The notes beneath the pieces were generated by a model. The model did no database searches and was not told the DNA's origin. It saw nothing but the letters and a program-made list of their open reading frames with translations. DNA of 64,000 bases from JACIYW01 sp014359745 (GTDB lineage Bacteria; Pseudomonadota; Alphaproteobacteria; Rhodobacterales; Rhodobacteraceae). Made by a program: the position numbers and the translations under genes. The stretch spans positions 124,001 through 188,000 of the forward strand of contig JBNPWE010000004.1 of the NCBI GenBank assembly GCA_050433985.1, read 5' to 3'. Of the stretch, positions 58,593 to 64,000 are shown piece after piece. The stretch's first letter is position 1. Each line of letters starts with the position of its first letter.

Positions 58593-60185
58593 TCAGGCCA
58601 GGGTGCGGGAAATCGCGGCAAGTGCGGCGCGCGCGCCCGCGGCCACGGAAACCGGTTTGAACGGGTTCTGATCTATCCGTGCGAACAGGCCCGACGACAG
58701 CAGCGCCTGATATTCGGCCACCACCCCGGCCGCGCGCGCGCGCAGCGCGTCGCGCCCCCGGCCCGGTTCGGAATTGGTGATGTCATCCAGAATATCCTGA
58801 AGCCGGTCGTCGAGCTGTTCCACCTCTGCCATGATCTCATCGCTCGCGGCCTGAATGTCATCGGCATCGTCATCATCGGCGCCCTGCGCGACGATGGCGT
58901 CCACAAGGTTGCGGGCCTCGGCGATCATGTTCTTGCGCGCGCCAACCCACAGGATGCGCGACTTCTGGAAGGCGACGATGCCCTTGGGCGGTTCGCCCTT
59001 GCCGGAGGCCTGCACATCGGGGGCCTGCACATCGGCGGCGGGCGCATTGGCGGCGGGCGCATCCGATTCGGCCGGGGCGGCGGCTTTCAGGATCGCCACG
59101 ATCGGCGGCAGCGCGGCGATGGCGCGATCGACCGCCCCATCGGCGGCCAGCCCGGTGACATAGGCCCATTTGACCCGCAGATCGCCGGGGTCGGCGACGG
59201 TGCGGCCCGAAAGGGCAGCCATGACCTGCGGTTCCAGCACCGCCACCGCCTTGGCCCAGCGATCCTGCGCCGCCTGCGCGGCCTTGATCGCCTCTTGCAC
59301 GGCGCGCAACCCGCCCAGCGCCGCCTCGGCCTCGCCCGCGTCGATCTGGCCGGTGATCCGGTCGATATCGCCCAGCAGCGCATCCGGCGATCCGGGCAGC
59401 ATTTCAACCTGTTGGGTCAGCTTGGCCACCGCATCGCGCAATTTTGCCAGACGCGGGTCGGGCGGCGGCGGCGGCGCGGCGGGGATGGTGCCGACACGCG
59501 CCAGAAGCGCATCGATCTGGTCAAGCAGCTTCACGGCGCCTTCGCCCTGCCCCGCGCGGGCCATGCCAACCGCCTGTTTGAACGCGGCCGTGACCTTTTG
59601 CGCGATGACCGGCGGCGCGGCAAGCACCTGTGGCTGCATCGCTTTCAGGCGCGCAGCCAGATCAGGGGCCACGCCGGTTGGCGGCGGCGCGGCGGCGACC
59701 AGCTGATCGGTGGCCGGCTGATCGGTGGCCGACTGATCGGTGGCGGCGTCATTATCGCCGTGGTGATCATCGGCGTCATCGGCATCGTCATCGGCCTCGT
59801 CGTCATCGGCCTCGTCAAAGGCGTCTTCCATTTCCTCAATATCGGAATCGATGACATTGCCGCTTGCATCAAGGATCTGCACATTCAGATTGATCTTGTT
59901 CATGCGCAGCAGTTTTTTCATGCGCTTGGCCAGACCTGGCAGTTCCTTGACGCAGGTCACGCTCATGATGTTGCCCGCGACGGCAAAGGTGCCAAATGCG
60001 GCCTTTGTTCCGGCGCCTTCGGTTTTCGCGGCCTTGCCAAGCAGTTCCGGCGGCTTGCGTTTATGGGCGGCAAGATACTGGTCGTCGGGGTCGGTGCCGG
60101 GATTATAGCCGAAACTGACCGGCGATTTGCGTGAGAATTTCACCAGCTTCTTGAGATCGTCGCCGGCAACTTTATAGTCGGCCAT
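58593..60185 (-). CDS. Multidomain protein with an N-terminal copy of the 107-residue domain
   Basis: 530 residues from ATG 60185 with AAGGAG upstream. Residues 1-105 are a paralogue of the neighbouring 107-residue protein (shared FGYNPGTD-DD, KPPELLGK, EGAGTKAAFGTF, LAKRMKKLLRMNKINLNV). Then come a very acidic Asp/Glu/His stretch (~114-146), a TDQ repeat (~149-161), Pro-rich linkers, and Ala-rich helical segments (~190-235, 245-370, 400-530) with patterns of helix, Gly turn, helix (e.g. MARAGQGEGAVKLLDQIDAL). I recognise no catalytic motif. It lies 38 bp before the kinase gene and is probably its partner, scaffold or substrate. Function unknown. Confidence 0.8.
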   Translation of the reverse strand: MADYKVAGDDLKKLVKFSRKSPVSFGYNPGTDPDDQYLAAHKRKPPELLGKAAKTEGAGTKAAFGTFAVAGNIMSVTCVKELPGLAKRMKKLLRMNKINLNVQILDASGNVIDSDIEEMEDAFDEADDDEADDDADDADDHHGDNDAATDQSATDQPATDQLVAAAPPPTGVAPDLAARLKAMQPQVLAAPPVIAQKVTAAFKQAVGMARAGQGEGAVKLLDQIDALLARVGTIPAAPPPPPDPRLAKLRDAVAKLTQQVEMLPGSPDALLGDIDRITGQIDAGEAEAALGGLRAVQEAIKAAQAAQDRWAKAVAVLEPQVMAALSGRTVADPGDLRVKWAYVTGLAADGAVDRAIAALPPIVAILKAAAPAESDAPAANAPAADVQAPDVQASGKGEPPKGIVAFQKSRILWVGARKNMIAEARNLVDAIVAQGADDDDADDIQAASDEIMAEVEQLDDRLQDILDDITNSEPGRGRDALRARAAGVVAEYQALLSSGLFARIDQNPFKPVSVAAGARAALAAISRTLA

Positions 60186-60318
60186 CGGTCGCTCCTTGTC
60201 AGATATCTGTGTCGGCGGGCCAAAACCTGCCCGGCGATCGGATGAATTCATAGTCCGGAAGGGAACCGCCCCCGGAAATCATGCGGCCTTGGGTATGGGC
60301 GCAAACCGCGCGCCCCGG

Positions 60319-60642
60319 TCAGGTTTCCTGAAACACTTCCACATTCAGGTTGATACGGTTCATGCGCAGCAGCTTCTTGAAGCGTTTTGCCAGTGTCGGC
60401 ACCTCGCGTTCGCATTTCAGGGTCAGAATATTGCCCCGCAACGTAAAGGTGCCGAAGGCCGATTTGGTTCCCGCCCCCTCATTACGGGCGATCTTTCCCA
60501 GCACCTCGGGTTTTTTTATCTTGTGGACGGCAAGAAACTGATCGTCGTCATCGGTTCCGGGATTGTAGCCAAAGGCCACCGGCACCTTGCGGGCGTGTTT
60601 CACCAGTTTCTTGAGATCCGCCCCCGCAACCGGAAAATCCAC
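60319..60642 (-). CDS. Stand-alone 107-residue domain protein, unknown family
   Basis: Starts most likely at GTG 60642 (MDFPVAGADLKKLVKHARKV): AGGAGG lies 11 nt upstream and the start then aligns with that of the next gene. A TTG at 60702 would add 20 residues with no counterpart. The protein is about 60 percent identical by eye to the first 105 residues of the 530-residue neighbour: FGYNPGTDDDDQFLAVHK, KPEVLGKIARNEGAGTKSAF and LAKRFKKLLRMNRINLNV are the conserved core. No signal peptide or membrane segment. First gene of the kinase unit, 133 bp before the second. Confidence 0.75.
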   Translation of the reverse strand: MDFPVAGADLKKLVKHARKVPVAFGYNPGTDDDDQFLAVHKIKKPEVLGKIARNEGAGTKSAFGTFTLRGNILTLKCEREVPTLAKRFKKLLRMNRINLNVEVFQET

Positions 60643-60808
60643 CGCCCTACAAGCCTCCTGCAATAATGACCAAGTCTGCCGTATCTGCCGGGCCAGCGTC
60701 AATAGGCTTGTAAACGGTCGTCAGCCCGTTGGCGCGCGGCGCGTGTGTGAACGGCGCGTGCGCAGATCTTTTCACAGAGCGTCATCGCCTTTGACGGCCC
60801 CGGAATTT

Positions 60809-60847
60809 GCGTATTTTTTCCAAGATGAAGATGCAGGTCAGTGCGCC
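60809..60847 (+). repeat. Dispersed intergenic repeat, copy 11 (short)
   Basis: GCGTATTTTTTCCAAGATGA then AGATGCAGGTCAGTGCGCC. It lies between rnd and the kinase unit, both leftward, so it is an exception to the convergent placement. The tail is diverged. Confidence 0.7.
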
Positions 60848-60911
60848 CCGGACATGCCGCCAATGACAGGCGCCCAGCGCCGCGCCCCATCTGGCCGGGC
60901 GCGGGTGATGC

Positions 60912-62072
60912 CTAGGCGTCGAGCCGCACCACCTCGATCATGCCCGCACGCGCCGAAAGCCCGATCTGGCCCGAACACAGCCGCAGCGCATCATCGCCGA
61001 ACACCTCGGCGCGCCAGCCGTGCAGGGCCGGCAGATCGCGTTCGCCCGCCGCCAACGCATCAAGATCGGCGGATGAGGCGATAAGTTTCGCCGCCACCCC
61101 CGAGGATTCGGATTTCGATTTCAGAAGCACCCGCAACAGATCGGCCACCGCCGGATCAACCTGCATCCCTTCCCGGCCATTTACCGGCTTTGGCAGGTCG
61201 GGCGTCGGAACGGCCAGCCCCGCCTTCACCGCGGCCAGGATCCCTTCGGCGATCTCGCCGCGCCGCGCCTCGCGCAGCAACAGCCGCGACTGGCCCAGCG
61301 CGTTCAGATCCGCAGGCTTGGTCGAAGCCAGTTCCAGCAGCGCGTCATCTTTATAGACACGCGACCGGGGCACGTTGTTGGTTTGTGCATACGTTTCGCG
61401 AAACCGCGCCAGTTCGCGCACGATCGCCAGGAACCGCCCCGAGGAATTGCGCGTCTTGACCCGCAGCCAGGCCTCGGCGGGGTTGACGGTATAGGTGGCC
61501 GGATCGGTCAGCACCGCCAGTTCCTCATCCACCCAGGCGGCACGCCCGGCACGCGCGATCTGCGCGGCAAGGTGTTCATAAACCACGCGCAGATGCGTCA
61601 CATCGGCCAGCGCATATTCCATCTGCGCGGTGCTGAGCGGGCGGCGCGACCAGTCGGTGAAGCGCGATGTCTTGTCGACCTGTGCCTTGGCGATCTTGCG
61701 CACCAGCGTCTCATACCCCACCTGCTCGCCAAAGCCGCAGACCATCGCGGCCACCTGCGTATCGAACAGCGGTTGCGGGAAAACATTGCCCTCGACGAAA
61801 AAAATCTCAAGATCCTGCCGGGCGGCGTGGAACACCTTGACGGTGCCGGGGTGGCGGAACAGATCGTAAAGCGGTTCCATCGACAGATCATTCGCCAGCG
61901 GGTCGATCAGCACCGCATCGCCGGTCTTGCCGGGCAGCGCCATCTGCACAAGGCACAGCTTTGCCCAATAGGTGCGTTCGCGCAGGAATTCGGTGTCGAT
62001 GGTGACATAGGGTTCGGATTTCGCAGCGGTGCAGAAGGCGGCAAGATCGTCTGTGGTGGTGATGATCTTCAT
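60912..62072 (-). CDS. rnd: Ribonuclease D
   Basis: 386 residues: DEDDy 3'-5' exonuclease (1-~190) with YVTIDTEFLRERTYW (Asp26, Glu28), VKVFHAARQDLEIFF, and the Tyr-containing motif MEYALADVTHL; HRDC domain (~205-290) with LARFRETYAQTNNVPRSRVYKDDAL. Trims tRNA and other RNA 3' ends. Single gene, leftward. Confidence 0.95.
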   Translation of the reverse strand: MKIITTTDDLAAFCTAAKSEPYVTIDTEFLRERTYWAKLCLVQMALPGKTGDAVLIDPLANDLSMEPLYDLFRHPGTVKVFHAARQDLEIFFVEGNVFPQPLFDTQVAAMVCGFGEQVGYETLVRKIAKAQVDKTSRFTDWSRRPLSTAQMEYALADVTHLRVVYEHLAAQIARAGRAAWVDEELAVLTDPATYTVNPAEAWLRVKTRNSSGRFLAIVRELARFRETYAQTNNVPRSRVYKDDALLELASTKPADLNALGQSRLLLREARRGEIAEGILAAVKAGLAVPTPDLPKPVNGREGMQVDPAVADLLRVLLKSKSESSGVAAKLIASSADLDALAAGERDLPALHGWRAEVFGDDALRLCSGQIGLSARAGMIEVVRLDA

Positions 62073-62137
62073 GGATGTCCGTTCACGGCCAAGGGTTCTT
62101 CCGTGTTAGGCGAGGCCCGTTGAAATGAAAACCCCTT

Positions 62138-62725
62138 TCAGAGGTAGAGTACGCTGCGATCGCCCTGCGCAAAGCGGCGCAGAACCGCCGGATAAAGCCG
62201 GTGTTCGGCAACAAGCACCCGCGCGGCAAGGGTCTGCGCGGTATCGCCCGGCAGGATCGGCACCCGCGCCTGCCCCAGGATCGGGCCCGCATCCAGATCG
62301 GGTGTCACCGCGTGCACGGTGCACCCGGCCTCGGCATCGCCCGCGGCGATGGCGCGGGCGTGGGTGTTCAGGCCGGGGTATTTGGGCAGAAGCGAGGGGT
62401 GGATGTTCAGCATCCGCCCCGCAAAGCGGTCAACGAAATCCGGCGTCAGGATGCGCATGAACCCGGCCAGGCACAGGATATCGGGTTTCGCCGCCAGGAT
62501 CGGCTTCAAAAGCGCGGCCTCGAACCCCGCGCGGCTGTCAAAGAGCCGGTGATCGACCGCGGCCACCGGCACGCCCAGCGCCGCCGCACGGGCCAGCCCC
62601 GCAGCACCCGGATCGTTCGACGCAACCAACACCGGCCGCGCCGGATGGTCGCCGGTCATGCTGTCGATCAGGCGCAGCATGTTCGATCCGCCGCCCGAAA
62701 TCAGGATGGCGACGCGGATGCTCAC
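62138..62725 (-). CDS. purN: Phosphoribosylglycinamide formyltransferase
   Basis: 195 residues. Transfers formyl from 10-formyl-THF to GAR. VAILISGGGSNMLRLID at the start, FMRILTPDFV, catalytic LNIHPSLLPKYPG (Asn, His) and VTPDLDAGPI (Asp). Overlaps purM by 4 bp. Confidence 0.96.
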   Translation of the reverse strand: MSIRVAILISGGGSNMLRLIDSMTGDHPARPVLVASNDPGAAGLARAAALGVPVAAVDHRLFDSRAGFEAALLKPILAAKPDILCLAGFMRILTPDFVDRFAGRMLNIHPSLLPKYPGLNTHARAIAAGDAEAGCTVHAVTPDLDAGPILGQARVPILPGDTAQTLAARVLVAEHRLYPAVLRRFAQGDRSVLYL

Positions 62726-63768
62726 CCAAGGGTTCCGGTATAGGTGACGCCATCGCCCGGCGTGACCGTGCCAAGGTGAAAGACGGTTTCGCCCGCATCG
62801 CGCAACAGCCCGGCCAGGGCATCGGCGCGGGCCGGATCGGCCACCACCACCATCCCGATCCCGGCGTTGAAGGTGCGCAGCATCTCGGCCCCGGCGATGC
62901 CGCCCACGTCGGCCAGCCAGCGAAAGACCGGCGGCAGCGGCCAGGCGCCCAGATCGATCGCGGCCCCCAGCCCCGATGGCAGAACCCGCGGCAGGTTTTC
63001 CGTCAGCCCGCCGCCGGTGATATGGGCCAGCGCATGCACCCCCCCCGCCCGGATCGCCTGCAAGGCCGAAGACACATAAAGCCGCGTCGGTTCCAGAAGG
63101 GCGGCGCCAAGGCTGGCGTCGGCAAAGGGTGCCGCCGCATCCCAGCCAAGGCCGGACCGTTCCACCACCTTGCGCACCAGGCTGTAGCCGTTGGAATGCA
63201 CCCCCGACGAGGCAAGCCCCAGCAGCACATCGCCCGCCGCCACCCCGAAGGGCAGCGCGCGGCCGCGTTCCATCGCGCCAACCGCAAACCCCGCCAGATC
63301 GAAATCACCGCCGTGGTACATGCCCGGCATTTCCGCCGTCTCGCCCCCGATCAGCGCGCAGTTCGAGCGGGCGCAGCCTTCGGCGATGCCCTCGATCACC
63401 TGTGCGGCGGCATCGGTCTTCAGCGCGGCGGTGGCGAAATAATCCAGAAAGAACAAGGGCTCCGCCCCTTGGCAGATCAAGTCGTTGACGCACATCGCCA
63501 CCAGGTCGATACCAATCGTATCCAGATGCCCGGTGTCGATGGCGATGCGCAGCTTGGTGCCGACCCCATCGGTGGCCGCCACCAGAACCGGATCGGCAAA
63601 GCCCGCCGCCTTCAGATCGAACAGCGCCCCAAACCCGCCCAGGCCCGACATGACACCCGCGCGCGCGGTGCGCGCCGCCGCCGGTTTGATCCGGTCCACC
63701 AACGCATTGCCCGCGTCGATGCTGACCCCCGCATCGGCATAGGTCAGCCCGTTTTTCGTATCGCTCAT
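62722..63768 (-). CDS. purM: Phosphoribosylformylglycinamidine cyclo-ligase
   Basis: 348 residues from ATG 63768 (MSDTKNGLTYADAGV); ATG 63786 would add six residues and neither has a strong ribosome site. AIR synthetase motifs: YADAGVSIDAGNALV, SGLGGFGALFDL, ATDGVGTKLRIA, MCVNDLICQGAEPLFFLDY, GGETAEMPGMY and HITGGGLTENLPRVLP. Purine step 5. Operon purM-purN is the common order. Confidence 0.96.
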   Translation of the reverse strand: MSDTKNGLTYADAGVSIDAGNALVDRIKPAAARTARAGVMSGLGGFGALFDLKAAGFADPVLVAATDGVGTKLRIAIDTGHLDTIGIDLVAMCVNDLICQGAEPLFFLDYFATAALKTDAAAQVIEGIAEGCARSNCALIGGETAEMPGMYHGGDFDLAGFAVGAMERGRALPFGVAAGDVLLGLASSGVHSNGYSLVRKVVERSGLGWDAAAPFADASLGAALLEPTRLYVSSALQAIRAGGVHALAHITGGGLTENLPRVLPSGLGAAIDLGAWPLPPVFRWLADVGGIAGAEMLRTFNAGIGMVVVADPARADALAGLLRDAGETVFHLGTVTPGDGVTYTGTLG

Positions 63769-63879
63769 CGCCGTGATCCCCGTCATTGCGCATCATGCCT
63801 GCGCACTCCAGCCGTTGCGCGCCCCTGCCCGCGTCCGCATAAACGATCACGCGCACGCGCGCAACGCATGCGCTTGTGC

Positions 63880-63907
63880 TTGACCCGCCCCGATGATCTG
63901 CTAGGCA
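63880..63907 (+). promoter_or_regulatory. Weak promoter candidate for the terminal tRNA
   Basis: TTGACC (63880-63885), 16 bp, TAGGCA (63902-63907), 15 bp before the tRNA. The -35 is good, the -10 poor. Confidence 0.35.
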
Positions 63908-63922
63908 GGGCACACCGATTTC

Positions 63923-63998
63923 GGGCCTGTAGCTCAACGGTTAGAGCAGGGCGCTCATAACGCCTTGGTTGGGGGTTCGAGTCCCTCCGGGCCTACCA
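63923..63998 (+). tRNA. tRNA with anticodon CAT, probably tRNA-Ile2
   Basis: 76 nt with CCA. GGGCCTG pairs with CGGGCCT (G1-U72), anticodon loop CTCATAA. The region AGCAGG-GCGCTCATAACGC-CTTGGT is like E. coli tRNA-Ile2 (AGCAGGCGACTCATAATCGCTTGGT), whose C34 is modified by TilS to read AUA. The other CAT tRNA here is the Met elongator form. Confidence 0.8.
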
Positions 63999-64000
63999 TC

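Noticed and set aside
60643..60702. TTG start at 60702 for the small kinase-unit protein
   Set aside because: It would add 20 residues absent from the paralogue, and the ribosome site AGGAGG lies inside that extension.

Overview
The window looks like chromosome of an alphaproteobacterium of the family Rhodobacteraceae (Rhodobacterales). It is GC-rich, has densely packed short operons, a soluble PhoR, a GapR/DUF2312 protein, PAS_5 and TIGR02281-type proteins, perfect or near-perfect CtrA boxes, and gene orders typical of that family. I cannot name a species. Nearly all of it is ordinary core genome; there is no CRISPR array, intact insertion sequence or prophage.

Layout. 1-4423: 5' part of glpK, a small membrane protein, a gapR-like gene, a degenerate sulfotransferase-like protein and an iron-type ABC permease. 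4484-7219: a scar between tRNA-Thr, tRNA-Cys and tRNA-Met, holding a hemA fragment fused in frame to an SCO fragment, a frameshifted membrane gene, a truncated formate/nitrite transporter and a decayed integrase behind a consensus promoter in AT-rich DNA. 7386-11725: an NDH-like/SelD fusion, sseA and an aromatic/aspartate aminotransferase. 11793-19064: a complete phosphate regulon read leftward (phoR, pstSCAB, phoU, phoB), with three 11-bp phased Pho boxes before pstS and a strong hairpin between pstS and pstC. 19262-34632: housekeeping genes (PLP lyase, gamma-carbonic anhydrase, gmk, yicC, class II DAHP synthase, a GlxA-type regulator, lipA, an orphan Flp pilin under a perfect CtrA box, dinB, ndk, ABC-F, marC, a LysE exporter, a retropepsin-like protease, smpB). 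34936-42951: duplicate tRNA-Asp genes, a glycosyltransferase-like gene, hisBH, a decayed EamA gene, metY behind an unusual inverted-repeat leader, a SIMPL protein, and a large GspL/GspC-like hybrid protein. 43169-49156: a group 2-type capsule cluster (kpsS, polysaccharide-export lipoprotein, kpsC, DegT aminotransferase). 49321-55319: riboflavin genes (ribE, ribB-ribH-nusB, ribD) with nrdR and a PAP2 protein. 55459-60642: a three-gene unit with a eukaryotic-type protein kinase. 60912-63998: rnd, purN, purM and a tRNA with anticodon CAT (probably Ile2).

Two things stand out. First, the kinase unit: a 107-residue protein, a 530-residue protein whose N-terminal 105 residues are a close paralogue of it, and a 1031-residue protein with a complete Ser/Thr kinase core between long helical regions. 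I do not recognise the small domain; the arrangement suggests an undescribed signalling or effector module. Second, a dispersed intergenic repeat with core GAGTATTT(T)n followed by CCAAGATGAA or TCGAGAGGATGGG occurs at least eleven times, nine of them between convergent genes or at the tail of a convergent pair, and some copies extend over 100 bp with further conserved blocks.
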